From NCBI RefSeq assembly GCF_030817415.1, contig NZ_JAUSZI010000002.1:6014001-6078000 (forward strand): a stretch of 64,000 bases of DNA. Reading direction: 5' to 3'. Below, in pieces: positions 8,757 through 18,125 of the stretch. The notes below the pieces were generated by a model. It saw only the letters and a list, made by a program, of their open reading frames with translations, was not told the DNA's origin and did not search any database. The DNA is from Streptomyces umbrinus (GTDB lineage: Bacteria; Actinomycetota; Actinomycetes; Streptomycetales; Streptomycetaceae). A program made the translations under genes and the position numbers. The stretch's first letter is position 1; each line of letters begins with the position of its first letter.

Positions 8757-9374
8757 CTACAGCGGACGCAGCACTGGCTCCTTCTGTACCGCCCCCAGCA
8801 GCCGGTCGAGCGCCAACTCCACGTCTTCCTTCCAGGAGAGCGTCGTACGCAGCTCCAGGCGCAGTCGCGGGTACGTCGGATGCGGCCGGACCGTCTTGAA
8901 TCCCACGGCCAGGAGATGGTCGGCGGGCAGGACGCAGGCCGGCTCCTTCCAGCGTGCGTCTCCGAAGGCCTCGATCGCCTTGAAGCCCCGCCGGAGCAGA
9001 TCCTTGGCGACCGTCTGCACCATCACACGTCCAAGTCCCTGTCCCTGAAAGCCCGGCGTGATGAAGGCCGTCATCAGCTGGACCGCGTCAGGGGAGACGG
9101 GGCTCGTGGGGAAGGCCGTCGCCCGCGGCACATAGGCGGGCGGCGCGTAGAGCACGAAGCCCGCCGGTACGTCATCCACGTACACGACCCGGCCGCAGGA
9201 TCCCCATTCGAGCAGGACGGCGGAGATCCACGCCTCTTTCTCCAGCTCGGGTGTTCCTGCCTTTACCGCGGCCTGACCGCTGACTGGGTCCAGCTCCCAG
9301 AAGACACACGCGCGACAGCGCTTGGGAAGGTCCTGAAGGTTGTCCAGCGTGAGCGGTGCAAGCCGGCGCCCCAT
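8757..9374 (-). CDS. GNAT family N-acetyltransferase
   Basis: A 205-residue protein. The acetyl-CoA binding signature of the GNAT fold is visible as FITPGFQGQGLGRVMVQTVA (residues about 103-122), preceded by the substrate-side strand GRVVYVDDVPAGFVLYAPP. The family transfers acetyl groups to amines or protein N-termini; no substrate can be deduced. ATG 9374 has GAGGAA upstream. A GNAT-like gene next to parB is conserved in actinobacteria including mycobacteria, suggesting an old association with the origin region. Confidence 0.85.
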   Translation of the reverse strand: MGRRLAPLTLDNLQDLPKRCRACVFWELDPVSGQAAVKAGTPELEKEAWISAVLLEWGSCGRVVYVDDVPAGFVLYAPPAYVPRATAFPTSPVSPDAVQLMTAFITPGFQGQGLGRVMVQTVAKDLLRRGFKAIEAFGDARWKEPACVLPADHLLAVGFKTVRPHPTYPRLRLELRTTLSWKEDVELALDRLLGAVQKEPVLRPL

Positions 9375-9700
9375 GAAGGCAGTTCCTCACTTTCCTCGCC
9401 CGCAGCGTCGCGAGCGGCTGTCAGAGCGCTCCGTTCCCTGAGCAGGCTGCCGACGAACCCGCCGACCGCGCCGAGCCCCAGGCCCGCGCTCACCAGTCCG
9501 GTCCGGCTCACCGTTCGCATGGCCCCTCGCCTCCCCATAAAGGTGCTGCCAGGTGGATGCGCCATACCCGAACGCATCGTATCCACGATGCGATTCCATC
9601 GATACCGCCTGAAAGCAAAGAGCGGGCCGTGTTCCGGTACACACCGGACACGGCCCGCTCTGCTGGTCAGCTAGTCGTCATCGACCGGCCGACCCAGGCC
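9375..9700. other. Intergenic region between GNAT gene and parB
   Basis: It holds the hairpin at 9619-9661 and presumably the promoter of the minus-strand GNAT gene. A minus-strand frame (263-bp overlap region, 9263-9586) encoding a short hydrophobic segment was examined and not accepted. No other structure was seen. Confidence 0.5.
9619..9661 (-). terminator. Transcription terminator of the parAB operon
   Basis: Long inverted repeat: AGAGCGGGCCGTGT (9619-9632) pairs with ACACGGCCCGCTCT (9648-9661), with an inner CCGGT/ACCGG stem. It lies 40 bases beyond the parB stop on the minus strand. Confidence 0.8.
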
Positions 9701-10804
9701 TCAGGCTTCCGTCTCCTCGGAGTCGTCGTCCAGGAGGCTCTTCTGCAGAACCGGTCCCTCACCCGGGGCGAGCGAGCCGAGGATCCGCTCAAGGTCGTCC
9801 ATCGAGGCGAACTCGACGGTGATCTTGCCCTTTTTCTGGCCAAGGTCGACCTTCACCCGAGTCTCGAAGCGGTCCGAGAGACGGGTCGCGAGGTCGCTCA
9901 GCGCCGGGGAGAGCCGTGTGCCGGCTCGCGGCCCCTTGGAGCGTGCGGCCGACTGCGGCCGCGAGCCCATGAGCGTGACGATCTCCTCGACCGCTCGCAC
10001 CGAGAGCCCCTCGGCCACGATCCGGTGAGCCAGGCGATCCTGCTCCTCCGAGTCGTCCACGGAGAGCAGGGCTCGCGCATGTCCGGCGGAGAGCACCCCG
10101 GCGGCCACGCGGCGCTGGACCGACGGCGACAGCTTCAGCAGACGCAGGGTGTTGGAGACCTGAGGGCGCGACCGCCCGATCCGGTCGGCCAGCTGGTCGT
10201 GCGTGCAGTTGAAGTCCTTGAGGAGCTGGTCGTAGGCGGCAGCCTCTTCCAGTGGATTCAGCTGAGCACGGTGCAGGTTCTCCAGGAGCGCGTCCAGGAG
10301 AAGCTTCTCGTCATCCGTGGCCCGCACGATCGCCGGGATGGCGTCGAGCCCCGCTTCACGGCAGGCCCGCCAGCGCCGCTCGCCCATGATGAGCTCGTAG
10401 CGCGCCGGACCCATCTGCCGTACGACGACCGGCTGGAGAAGGCCTACCTCCTTGATGGAGGTGACGAGTTCAGCGAGAGCGTCCTCGTCGAAGACCTCAC
10501 GGGGCTGGCGCGGGTTCGGGGTGATGGAGTCGAGCGGCAGCTCGGCGAAGTATGCGCCGACGGGTGCCGACGGAGCCTCCCCGAATACGCTCGCCGACGG
10601 CTCCTCTGTTTCATGTGAAACATGGGCTGCCGGAAGTGCGGCCACCTTGGCCGCCGCCACTCCGCGCTCTGCGGTGAGCACGGGAACGGCTCCCGGCGAT
10701 GTGGACGCACCGCCCATCGCGGGTGGTGCCGCCTTCTCTCCTGTCGGTGCAGCCGGGATCAGTGCGCCGAGACCACGGCCCAACCCCCTCCGTCGCTCGC
10801 TCAC
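9701..10804 (-). CDS. parB: Chromosome partitioning protein ParB
   Basis: A 367-residue CTP-dependent DNA clamp that loads at parS and spreads to build the segrosome. The N-terminus [17 protein letters not shown] is the ParA-interacting segment. The CTPase/ParB N-domain shows PNPRQPRE and [13 protein letters not shown], the central HTH shows [18 protein letters not shown], and a C-terminal dimerisation domain follows. Start GTG 10804 overlaps the parA stop by four bases (GTGA). A one-mismatch parS (10608-10621) lies within the gene and is translated as HVSHET. In Streptomyces ParB organises multiple chromosomes in aerial hyphae before sporulation. Confidence 0.97.
   Translation of the reverse strand: MSERRRGLGRGLGALIPAAPTGEKAAPPAMGGASTSPGAVPVLTAERGVAAAKVAALPAAHVSHETEEPSASVFGEAPSAPVGAYFAELPLDSITPNPRQPREVFDEDALAELVTSIKEVGLLQPVVVRQMGPARYELIMGERRWRACREAGLDAIPAIVRATDDEKLLLDALLENLHRAQLNPLEEAAAYDQLLKDFNCTHDQLADRIGRSRPQVSNTLRLLKLSPSVQRRVAAGVLSAGHARALLSVDDSEEQDRLAHRIVAEGLSVRAVEEIVTLMGSRPQSAARSKGPRAGTRLSPALSDLATRLSDRFETRVKVDLGQKKGKITVEFASMDDLERILGSLAPGEGPVLQKSLLDDDSEETEA
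10608..10621. promoter_or_regulatory. parS-like site with one mismatch, within parB
   Basis: GTTTCATGTGAAAC differs from the consensus only at one central base (C to T), giving an imperfect palindrome. Such single-mismatch sites are usually weaker ParB targets. Confidence 0.65.
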
Positions 10805-11874
10805 TGGATCCCCTCCACCATGCTCTGTTCGTTGTGTGCGCCCATGTGGGCATGCTGCGCGTCGTAGGCCACTCCGACTCCGCGCAGCGCGATCTCTCGT
10901 GCCGCCTCCAGATAGGAGAGGGCACCGCTCGACCCCGGGTCGTAGGTCAGCACCGTCTGACCGTAACTGGGGGCTTCGGAGATACGGACCGAGCGCGGAA
11001 TGCTCGTCCGCAGTACCTCGTCGCCGAAGTGGCTGCGCACCTCGTCGGCGACCTGGGACGCGAGGCGGGTCCGGCCGTCGTACATGGTGAGCAGGATCGT
11101 CGATACATGCAGGTTGGGGTTGAGGTGCCCCCGCACTAGATCGACGTTGCGCAGCAGCTGGCCCAGGCCCTCCAGCGCGTAGTACTCGCACTGAATCGGG
11201 ATGAGTACCTCGGCACCGGCTACGAGAGCGTTGACCGTCAGGAGGCCCAACGAGGGCGGGCAGTCGATGAGGATGTAGTCCAGCGGCTGCTCGTACGCCT
11301 GGATCGCCCGCTCCAGCCGGCTCTCTCGTGCCACCAAGGACACCAGCTCGATCTCCGCACCGGCGAGATCGATCGTGGCAGGTGCACAGAAGAGACCCTC
11401 GACATCAGGTACTGGCTGGACAACCTCGGAGAGTGGCTTGCTGTCGATCAGCACGTCGTAGATCGAAGGAACTTCGGCGTGATGGTCAATGCCCAGCGCG
11501 GTGGACGCATTGCCCTGAGGGTCGAGGTCGACCACCAGGACGCGCCCACCATGCAGAGCGAGCGAAGCGGCAAGGTTGACCGTGGTCGTGGTCTTACCCA
11601 CCCCGCCCTTCTGGTTGGCGACCACCATCACACGGGTTTGGTCAGGCCGTGGCAGGCCCTCGCCGGCGCGGCCGAGAGCCTCCACCGCCAGTTGGGCAGC
11701 ACGACCGATGGGAGTGTCGTCCATCGGGGGCGGTGTTTCACGTGAAACATCCTCCCCCATCGACTCGGTACGGGGACCGGGGACCGGATCGGTCATCGGT
11801 CCCGCGATGTTGGCGTCGGACCGCAAGGATTCACTCTCCTCGACTTCAGGCTCGCAATGAACAGAGCCTCCCAT
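10801..11874 (-). CDS. parA: Chromosome partitioning ATPase ParA
   Basis: A 357-residue Walker-type ATPase that drives segregation of ParB-parS complexes. The deviant Walker A motif KGGVGKTTT follows VMVVANQ, the A' motif is DLDPQGNAS, and Walker B is [11 protein letters not shown]. The N-terminal region of about 80 residues before the ATPase is acidic and poorly structured. ATG 11874 ([10 protein letters not shown]) gives the length usual for Streptomyces ParA. The frame is open further upstream to a GTG at 12093 that lies inside a parS, and internal starts also occur, so the exact N-terminus is uncertain. Transcription is with parB; promoters presumably lie in 11875-12248. A perfect parS sits in the coding region (11735-11748, read as DVSRET). 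Confidence 0.93.
   Translation of the reverse strand: MGGSVHCEPEVEESESLRSDANIAGPMTDPVPGPRTESMGEDVSRETPPPMDDTPIGRAAQLAVEALGRAGEGLPRPDQTRVMVVANQKGGVGKTTTTVNLAASLALHGGRVLVVDLDPQGNASTALGIDHHAEVPSIYDVLIDSKPLSEVVQPVPDVEGLFCAPATIDLAGAEIELVSLVARESRLERAIQAYEQPLDYILIDCPPSLGLLTVNALVAGAEVLIPIQCEYYALEGLGQLLRNVDLVRGHLNPNLHVSTILLTMYDGRTRLASQVADEVRSHFGDEVLRTSIPRSVRISEAPSYGQTVLTYDPGSSGALSYLEAAREIALRGVGVAYDAQHAHMGAHNEQSMVEGIQ
11735..11748. promoter_or_regulatory. parS site, perfect, within parA
   Basis: GTTTCACGTGAAAC with flanking T/A; translated on the minus strand as VSRET in the ParA N-terminal region. Confidence 0.92.
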
Positions 11875-12248
11875 GCCTTCGGGGTCGTGAACCAGCGAGG
11901 CCCGTTGTTCTGTGGAGAAATCCACCTCTGTGGACAACTCCGTGCCCTCTTCGGGGGACGTATTGCCGCCACGAGAAGGTCTTTTTCCGAAGGATCCCAG
12001 GGATCCAAGAGGGTTTCGGTCGCGGGGTTCGGCCGCGGCTCGTCCGCGACTGATGATGCCGTGCAGCAGTGAGCGACGTTTCACGTGAAACACGATGCAC
12101 AGTGCGCGCGACCGCGACCGCGCGACACTCCGGTATGCGTAGGTTTGGCAGCTTGTGTGGAGTACGTCTCGTCGTCAGGACGGATCAGTCAACGAGCCTC
12201 CGACCCGACAACAGACATCCCGAATGAGCCGCTCCGCTCGGCAATTGG
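11875..12248. promoter_or_regulatory. parA leader region with DnaA box and parS
   Basis: 374 bases between rsmG and the chosen parA start. It contains a perfect DnaA box, TGTGGACAA at 11929-11937 (complement of TTGTCCACA), and a perfect parS at 12078-12091. The minus-strand frame of parA is open through it to 12093, so part could be coding. It probably holds parAB promoters. Confidence 0.55.
12078..12091. promoter_or_regulatory. parS site, perfect, upstream of parA
   Basis: GTTTCACGTGAAAC between parA and rsmG. Binding of ParB here could affect parAB transcription as well as segregation. Confidence 0.92.
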
Positions 12249-12965
12249 TCAGCGACGCCTGCGGGTCCGCCCCGTCCGGGCCGCCTTCGCCCGCTTGGCC
12301 GCGAAGCGCACACCGCCGGGGCTCTCCCCGACCTCGACGCGTACCACCGTGGCGAGAGGATCCACCACACCTTCACCGGCGTGAAGCACGGAGATGTCCA
12401 CGGCGCCCAGCTTGCTCAGGGCGGCCCCGGCGTTCTTGACCTCTTCCTCCGCGGTGTCGCCTTTGAGGAGGAGCATCTCTCCGTACGGACGCAGCAGTGG
12501 CACTCCCCAGGCCGCGAGGCGATCCAGGGGCGCCACGGCCCGCGCCGTCACCACGTGGACGGGAGGCAGCTTGCCAAGGACCTCCTCGGCGCGCCCACGG
12601 ACGACGGTGACGTGGTCGAGACCGAGCAGCTCGACGACCTCGGTGAGGAAGTTCGTCCGCCGCAGCAAAGGCTCAAGGAGCGTGATCTTCAGGTCGGGGC
12701 GGACGAGGGCGAGCGGGATACCGGGCAGTCCGGCACCGGAACCGACATCGCACACCGTCACGCTCTCGGGAACGACCTCCGAGAGCACCGCACAGTTCAA
12801 CAGGTGCCGTTCCCAGAGGCGAGGCACTTCACGGGGGCCGATCAGACCCCGCTGCACTCCGGCGTCCGCCAGCAGTTCCGCGTAACGAACCGCGTCTGCG
12901 AAGCGATCGCCGAATACCGCCCGGGCCTGCTCGGGCGCAGGGGGAAGCTCCGCTGCCTCCGTCAC
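12249..12965 (-). CDS. rsmG: 16S rRNA (guanine-N7)-methyltransferase RsmG (GidB)
   Basis: A 238-residue SAM-dependent enzyme that methylates the G527 position of 16S rRNA; loss gives low-level streptomycin resistance in Streptomyces. Visible motifs: RLWERHLLNC (substrate side), the SAM-binding CDVGSGAGLPGIPLAL, and VTARAVAPLD. The Arg/Lys-rich C-terminus ends RTGRTRRRR. GTG 12965 follows a GGAAGGA ribosome site; an in-frame start at 13031 is less well supported. It is conserved between jag and parA. Confidence 0.95.
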   Translation of the reverse strand: MTEAAELPPAPEQARAVFGDRFADAVRYAELLADAGVQRGLIGPREVPRLWERHLLNCAVLSEVVPESVTVCDVGSGAGLPGIPLALVRPDLKITLLEPLLRRTNFLTEVVELLGLDHVTVVRGRAEEVLGKLPPVHVVTARAVAPLDRLAAWGVPLLRPYGEMLLLKGDTAEEEVKNAGAALSKLGAVDISVLHAGEGVVDPLATVVRVEVGESPGGVRFAAKRAKAARTGRTRRRR

Positions 12966-13103
12966 GGGGAACCGTCCTTCCGTACCGCTTGAGCGCACTG
13001 CGCGCTGACTACCAGGACTATCAGGAACCATCGGGCACTATCAGGCTGACAAAGTTCGGCCCCGCCTGCGAACACAGACGGGGCCGGAGAACGACGTGCT
13101 GGA

Positions 13104-13616
13104 TCAGGCGGGGAGCACGACGACGAAGCGCTGCGGCTCCTCGCCCTCTGACTCACTGCGCAGGCCCGCGGCCTTGACCGCGTCGTGCACCACCTTGCGC
13201 TCGAAGGGGGTCATCGCCTTCATCTTCACGGGCTCACCGGAGCTCCTGACCTCGGCCGCGGCCTTCGCGCCCAGCTCGGAGAGTTCCTCGCGCTTCTTGG
13301 CGCGATAACCCGCGATGTCCAGCATGAGCCGGCTGCGGTCCCCGGTCTCCCGGTGCACGGCAAGCCGTGTGAGCTCCTGGAGGGCTTCCAGGACCTCACC
13401 GTCACGACCGACCAGCTTCTGCAGGTCACGGCCGCTGGAGTCGCTGATGATCGAGACCGCCGCGCGATCGGCCTCGACATCCATGTCGATGTCGCCGTCG
13501 AGATCGGCGATGTCCAGCAGACCCTCGAGGTAGTCGGCCGCGATCTCGCCCTCCTGCTCCAGGCGGGTCAGGGTGTCGCCACCCTCAGGGGCAGCGGAGG
13601 TGGTGCCTTCCGTCAC
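13104..13616 (-). CDS. jag: Jag family R3H-domain RNA-binding protein
   Basis: A 170-residue protein with a KH-II-like domain (SGRDLQKLVGRDGEVLEALQ, about residues 61-80) and a C-terminal R3H domain (MTPFERKVVHDAVKA, about 135-149). It lacks the N-terminal Jag_N segment of firmicute Jag/EloR. It is encoded directly downstream of yidC (15-base gap), an association kept across Gram-positives. Related proteins bind RNA and influence cell elongation; the Streptomyces role is not established by the sequence. Starts at GTG 13616. Confidence 0.9.
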   Translation of the reverse strand: MTEGTTSAAPEGGDTLTRLEQEGEIAADYLEGLLDIADLDGDIDMDVEADRAAVSIISDSSGRDLQKLVGRDGEVLEALQELTRLAVHRETGDRSRLMLDIAGYRAKKREELSELGAKAAAEVRSSGEPVKMKAMTPFERKVVHDAVKAAGLRSESEGEEPQRFVVVLPA

Positions 13617-13631
13617 GGGATGGACTCCTTC

Positions 13632-14921
13632 TTACTTCTTGGACGGGGACTTGGGCCGCTGCGGGCCCTTGCGCTGTCCGGACTGGGCCTTGCTGCGAGT
13701 GCCACCGGACGCGGACTTGCCGCCCGCCGGCTTGGCGCCGGGCTTGGCGTCCTCGGGTTCGTCTGACTTGCTGAGCGAGGTCTTCGGCGCGGACTCGTCC
13801 GCCGCCTTGGGACCGCCATGAGCAGCACCCGACTGACGCTGGGACTTGCTCTGCCGCTTGGGCTGCTGGCGCTTGGGAGCGGCGCCGCCCGTCGCCGGGG
13901 TGCCGTCCTCGGTCTCAACCACCGTCGAGGCCTCGCTCTTCACCACCGTGCCGTCGGCCTGGGCCGCCAGGCCCGCCTTGGTGAGGCCGTTGATGAACTT
14001 GCGCTCGAAATCGTTGCGGTCGCGGCCCTTGGCCACGATGGCCTTGACGATGGCCTTCTCACCGCGGCCGCGCGTCTTGCCGTGGTGCGTGACGCGCTTG
14101 TGCAGGCGCTCCAGGTACGAGGCCTGAGCCTTGGAACCCGGCGTCGGGTTGTTGTGGATGACGTACATCTGCTGGCCCATGGTCCACACGTTGGTGGTCA
14201 GCCAGTAGACGAGGACACCGACGGGGAAGTTGATACCGAAGACGGCGAACATGATCGGGAAGACGTACATCAGCATCTTCTGCTGCTGCATGAACGGCGT
14301 CTTCACCGTCGTGTCGACGTTCTTCGTCATCAACTGGCGCTGCGTGTAGAACTGCGAGAACGACATCAGGACGATCATGATCGCCGTGACGACGCGCACG
14401 TCGGTGATCGAGGAGCCCAGTGCCTGGACCTTGGCGTCACTGTCCGTGAACTTCGCGGCCAGCGGAGCCCCGAAGATGTGCGCCTTCTGCGCACTCTCCA
14501 GCAGCCGGTCGTTGATCACGCCGATGGTGTCGTTCGAGGCGATGCTGTTGAGCACGTGGTACAGGGCGAAGAAGAACGGGGACTGCGCCAGGATGGGAAG
14601 GCACGAGGAGAGCGGGTTGGTACCCGTCTCCTTGTACAGCTTCATCATCTCTTCGGACTGGCGCTGCTTGTCGTTCTTGTAGCGCTCCTGGATCTTCTTC
14701 ATCTCGGGCTGGAGCGTCTGCATCGCCCGGGTCGCCTTGATCTGCTTCACGAAGAGCGGGATCAGGCAGATACGGATCAGGATCACCAGGGACACGATGG
14801 ACAAGCCCCAGGCCCAGCCCGTGTCGGGGCCGAAGATGGCGCCGTACACCGAGTGGAACTGGACGATGACCCAGGAAACGGGTGTCGTGATGAAGCTGAA
14901 AATACTGGCAATCGTGTCCAC
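13632..14921 (-). CDS. yidC: Membrane protein insertase YidC
   Basis: A 429-residue Oxa1/YidC insertase that helps proteins enter the membrane with or without SecYEG. The core contains the cytoplasmic hairpin ([20 protein letters not shown]) and five predicted membrane helices, with the hydrophilic-groove arginine likely in [13 protein letters not shown]. The C-terminal 130 residues are long, basic and low-complexity ([16 protein letters not shown]), resembling the ribosome-binding tails of YidC2 proteins. It starts at GTG 14921, four bases after the yidD stop, within the rpmH-rnpA-yidD-yidC-jag-rsmG block. Confidence 0.95.
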   Translation of the reverse strand: MDTIASIFSFITTPVSWVIVQFHSVYGAIFGPDTGWAWGLSIVSLVILIRICLIPLFVKQIKATRAMQTLQPEMKKIQERYKNDKQRQSEEMMKLYKETGTNPLSSCLPILAQSPFFFALYHVLNSIASNDTIGVINDRLLESAQKAHIFGAPLAAKFTDSDAKVQALGSSITDVRVVTAIMIVLMSFSQFYTQRQLMTKNVDTTVKTPFMQQQKMLMYVFPIMFAVFGINFPVGVLVYWLTTNVWTMGQQMYVIHNNPTPGSKAQASYLERLHKRVTHHGKTRGRGEKAIVKAIVAKGRDRNDFERKFINGLTKAGLAAQADGTVVKSEASTVVETEDGTPATGGAAPKRQQPKRQSKSQRQSGAAHGGPKAADESAPKTSLSKSDEPEDAKPGAKPAGGKSASGGTRSKAQSGQRKGPQRPKSPSKK

Positions 14922-14924
14922 TAA

Positions 14925-15290
14925 TCAGGCTCCTTGAGCATGGGACGGGGTCTCGGCGGCCGGGCTCGAGGGATGGTTGGACATACCGTGCCCCTCGGTG
15001 GCCGGTTCGGCGGCGGAGGTCCCGCCCTTGCGTGCACGCCAGGCGTTACGCAGCATTTCGTGCCACCGCGGACGCTTGCGCGGCGGGACATGGTCCACAC
15101 CGCCCAGCGACCACGGATTGCACCGCAGGATGCGCCAGGCGGTGAGTGCCGTTCCCTTGATCGCACCGTGACGGTCGATGGCTTGGTACCCGTAGTGGGA
15201 GCACGACGGGTAGTACTTGCACACCGGCCCGAGCAACGGGCTGATGGTCCACTGGTACAGCTTGATGAGCGCCAGCAGCGGGTACTTCAT
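14925..15290 (-). CDS. yidD: Membrane protein insertion efficiency factor YidD
   Basis: A 121-residue protein with the strongly conserved YidD core: [20 protein letters not shown], then [11 protein letters not shown] and [16 protein letters not shown]. It is an inner-membrane-associated amphipathic protein that assists YidC-dependent insertion. The ATG at 15290 overlaps the rnpA stop by four bases. The C-terminal 40 residues are a non-conserved Pro/Ser-rich tail. Confidence 0.95.
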   Translation of the reverse strand: MKYPLLALIKLYQWTISPLLGPVCKYYPSCSHYGYQAIDRHGAIKGTALTAWRILRCNPWSLGGVDHVPPRKRPRWHEMLRNAWRARKGGTSAAEPATEGHGMSNHPSSPAAETPSHAQGA

Positions 15291-15658
15291 CGCGCGCCCC
15301 CTCCCAGTAGCCGCTCCAGAGCGGCGTCCAGGTCTCGGGCCAGCTGTGCATGGTCGGCGTCACCCGCACCGGGCAGCGCTCGTACGACTACCAGGCTACC
15401 GGGGGTCAGCAGAGCCACTCGGTCACGCATCAGATGGCGAAGCCGGCGCTTCACCTTGTTGCGTACGACGGCTCCGCCGACGGCTTTGCTGACAACGAAA
15501 CCCGCACGCGTCGGGGGAGCGCTCTCCCCAGGCGCGTGCGGGTCCGTTGCACCGCTACGTAGATGAACGACGAGAAGCGGGCGTCCGGCCCGGCGTCCTC
15601 GGCGTACCGCGGTCGCGAAGTCCTCGCGCCGCCTCAGCCGATGCTCGGTAGGCAGCAC
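15287..15658 (-). CDS. rnpA: Ribonuclease P protein component
   Basis: A 123-residue basic protein that pairs with RNase P RNA to mature tRNA 5' ends. The N-terminal [18 protein letters not shown] and the RNR-type motif [16 protein letters not shown] (residues about 64-79) are diagnostic. GTG 15658. It lies 18 bases downstream of rpmH and is coupled to yidD. Confidence 0.96.
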   Translation of the reverse strand: MLPTEHRLRRREDFATAVRRGRRAGRPLLVVHLRSGATDPHAPGESAPPTRAGFVVSKAVGGAVVRNKVKRRLRHLMRDRVALLTPGSLVVVRALPGAGDADHAQLARDLDAALERLLGGGAR

Positions 15659-15676
15659 GTCATGACCTGTTGGTGA

Positions 15677-15814
15677 TCAGGCGGACAGGCTGGCGCGACC
15701 CTTGCCACGACGGTTCGCGAGAATCGCGCGGCCGGCGCGGGTGCGCATCCGCAGGCGGAAGCCGTGGGTCTTGGCGCGACGACGGTTGTTCGGCTGGAAG
15801 GTGCGCTTGCTCAC
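15677..15814 (-). CDS. rpmH: 50S ribosomal protein L34
   Basis: A 45-residue basic protein beginning at GTG 15814: [19 protein letters not shown], then [18 protein letters not shown] and a stop at 15677-15679. This is the near-invariant L34 sequence. It heads the rpmH-rnpA operon, divergent from dnaA, as in most bacteria. Confidence 0.97.
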   Translation of the reverse strand: MSKRTFQPNNRRRAKTHGFRLRMRTRAGRAILANRRGKGRASLSA

Positions 15815-16232
15815 TCGGGGGCTCCAGAAGAAATCGGTAGTTTCGGGGTGCCGTCTTGGCTGTCACCGTGCGCCCACGAGTAGCTCGCTTACGCCCGAGT
15901 GCACCGCTTCCCGATCACTCTTCGCGATCTGTGCCCATCGGAGGCAGGCGGCAGCAGCCATCGACAACTCGACCTGGTTACGGTACGCGCGGCTACGCCA
16001 TCCGGTCAAACCAGCGCCGCCCGGGAGACACTATCCACAGCCTGGGGACAACAACTTGAACCGCATGGGTCGCCCTGACTACCGTGGCTGGACTCCGGTT
16101 CGTTCCCTTCTCCCTGCTCCATCTGGTTCGTGCCGTCCGCCCCAGCTGCTTCGTTCCACCCGCCCACCCGAGCTTCAACCCAATCCGTCCCAGGAATCAC
16201 ACGTTCGTGGGACCCGTGAGAGAGCGTGCCCT
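15815..16232. promoter_or_regulatory. dnaA: Divergent rpmH/dnaA promoter region with two DnaA boxes
   Basis: 418 bases between rpmH and dnaA. Two oppositely oriented DnaA-box-like sequences lie close together: CTATCCACA (16031-16039) and TGGGGACAA (16043-16051, complement of TTGTCCCCA). Paired boxes in the dnaA promoter mediate DnaA autoregulation in Streptomyces. Promoter hexamers could not be placed with confidence. Confidence 0.7.
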
Positions 16233-18125
16233 GTGGCTGACGTACCTGCCGATCTTGCCGCAGTGTGGCCACGAGTATTGGAGCAACTTCTCGGTGAGGG
16301 GCGTGGGCAAGGTGTCGAGACGAAGGACGAGCACTGGATCAAGCGCTGCCAGCCGCTGGCGCTCGTAGCCGACACCGCGCTGCTCGCGGTCCCCAACGAG
16401 TTCGCGAAGGGTGTCCTGGAGGGGCGCCTGGCGCCGATCGTCAGCGAGACCCTGAGCCGCGAGTGCGGCCGCCCGATCCGTATCGCGATCACCGTGGACG
16501 ACTCCGTCGGCGAGAGTCCGGCCCCGCCGACGCCGCCCACGCAGTCGCAGCAGCGCTACGACGAGCCCGAGCGCCCCTCCGCGCAGGGCCGTGACGGATA
16601 CCGGGGATACGGCCGCCACCGTGCGGACGACCACATGGACGACCACCCGCAGGGCCGCCCCGACCAGCAACAGCCCCGTGGGGACCAGCTCCCGACCGCC
16701 CGTCCCGCGTACCCCGACTATCAGCGCCCCGATCCCGGCGCCTGGCCGCGGCCCTCGCAGGACGACTACGGCTGGCAGCAGCAGCGGCTCGGCTTCCCGG
16801 ACCGGGACCCTTACGCGTCACCCTCCCAGGACTACCGGCAGCAGCCGCCGGACCGCTCTCCCTACGACCAGCAGCGGTCCGACTACGAGCAGCAGCGGCC
16901 CGGGTACGACCAGCCGCGCTCCGACTACGACCAGCGCCCGGACCGCCGGGACCGTCGTCCCGAGCCGCCGTCGCAGCCCGGGACCGGGCATGTCCACCGC
17001 GGCGGACCCGTCGGTTCCAATCTGCCCGCCTCCAGTGGTGCCCCGGGCCCGCTGGCCGCGCAGCCGGCGCCCGCGGCCGGTCCCGGAGAGCCCACAGCGC
17101 GCCTGAACCCGAAGTACCTCTTCGACACGTTCGTCATCGGCGCCTCGAACCGTTTCGCGCACGCCGCCGCGGTCGCCGTAGCCGAGGCGCCCGCGAAGGC
17201 GTACAACCCCCTCTTCATCTACGGGGAGTCGGGACTCGGCAAGACGCACCTGCTGCACGCGATCGGGCACTACGCGCGCAGCCTCTACCCGGGCACGCGT
17301 GTGCGGTACGTGAGCTCTGAGGAGTTCACCAACGAGTTCATCAACTCGATCCGCGACGGCAAGGGCGACAGCTTCCGCAAGCGGTACCGCGAGATGGACA
17401 TCCTGCTCGTCGACGACATCCAGTTCCTGGCGGACAAGGAGTCGACGCAGGAGGAGTTCTTCCACACGTTCAATACGCTCCACAACGCGAACAAGCAGAT
17501 CGTGCTCTCCAGCGACCGGCCGCCCAAGCAGCTGGTGACCCTGGAGGACCGGCTGCGGAACCGTTTCGAGTGGGGCCTGATCACCGACGTCCAGCCGCCC
17601 GAGCTGGAGACCCGTATCGCCATCCTTCGTAAGAAGGCGGTGCAGGAGCAGCTCAACGCCCCGCCCGAGGTGCTGGAGTTCATCGCGTCCCGGATCTCGC
17701 GGAACATCCGTGAGCTGGAGGGCGCGCTGATCCGGGTGACGGCCTTCGCGTCGCTCAACCGGCAGCCGGTGGACCTTGGTCTGACCGAGATCGTCCTCAA
17801 GGACCTGATCCCAGGCGGCGAGGACTCGTCCCCGGAGATCACCGCGCCCGCCATCATGGCGGCGACCGCCGACTACTTCGGTCTCACGGTGGACGACCTG
17901 TGCGGTTCCTCGCGCAGCCGCGTGCTGGTCACCGCACGCCAGATCGCCATGTATCTGTGCCGCGAGCTGACCGACCTCTCCCTGCCGAAGATCGGCGCCC
18001 AGTTCGGCGGCCGCGACCACACGACCGTCATGCACGCCGACCGGAAGATCCGCGCGCTGATGGCCGAGCGCCGCTCCATCTACAACCAGGTCACCGAGCT
18101 CACGAACCGCATCAAGAACGGCTGA
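16233..18125 (+). CDS. dnaA: Chromosomal replication initiator DnaA
   Basis: A 630-residue AAA+ initiator that binds the DnaA boxes of the downstream oriC and unwinds it. Domain I (about 1-95) starts [18 protein letters not shown]. Domain II (about 96-285) is an unusually long Asp/Gln/Arg/Pro/Tyr-rich linker, a hallmark of Streptomyces DnaA. Domain III has Walker [10 protein letters not shown] (about 330) and Walker [11 protein letters not shown] (about 390). Domain IV has the DnaA signature [16 protein letters not shown] (about 590). GTG 16233 is preceded by GTGAGAGAG and gives the expected domain I; the frame is open further upstream without conserved sequence. Confidence 0.97.
   Translation: MADVPADLAAVWPRVLEQLLGEGRGQGVETKDEHWIKRCQPLALVADTALLAVPNEFAKGVLEGRLAPIVSETLSRECGRPIRIAITVDDSVGESPAPPTPPTQSQQRYDEPERPSAQGRDGYRGYGRHRADDHMDDHPQGRPDQQQPRGDQLPTARPAYPDYQRPDPGAWPRPSQDDYGWQQQRLGFPDRDPYASPSQDYRQQPPDRSPYDQQRSDYEQQRPGYDQPRSDYDQRPDRRDRRPEPPSQPGTGHVHRGGPVGSNLPASSGAPGPLAAQPAPAAGPGEPTARLNPKYLFDTFVIGASNRFAHAAAVAVAEAPAKAYNPLFIYGESGLGKTHLLHAIGHYARSLYPGTRVRYVSSEEFTNEFINSIRDGKGDSFRKRYREMDILLVDDIQFLADKESTQEEFFHTFNTLHNANKQIVLSSDRPPKQLVTLEDRLRNRFEWGLITDVQPPELETRIAILRKKAVQEQLNAPPEVLEFIASRISRNIRELEGALIRVTAFASLNRQPVDLGLTEIVLKDLIPGGEDSSPEITAPAIMAATADYFGLTVDDLCGSSRSRVLVTARQIAMYLCRELTDLSLPKIGAQFGGRDHTTVMHADRKIRALMAERRSIYNQVTELTNRIKNG

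Noticed and set aside
9263..9586. Minus-strand frame with a short hydrophobic segment (GLVSAGLGLGAVGGFVGSLL) upstream of the GNAT gene
   Set aside because: It overlaps the GNAT coding region by 112 bases, lacks a convincing ribosome site and ends in GC-biased sequence; possible but not supported.
11875..12093. Extended ParA start at GTG 12093
   Set aside because: No ribosome site, start lies in parS, and the added 73 residues exceed the usual ParA length; kept only as an open question.
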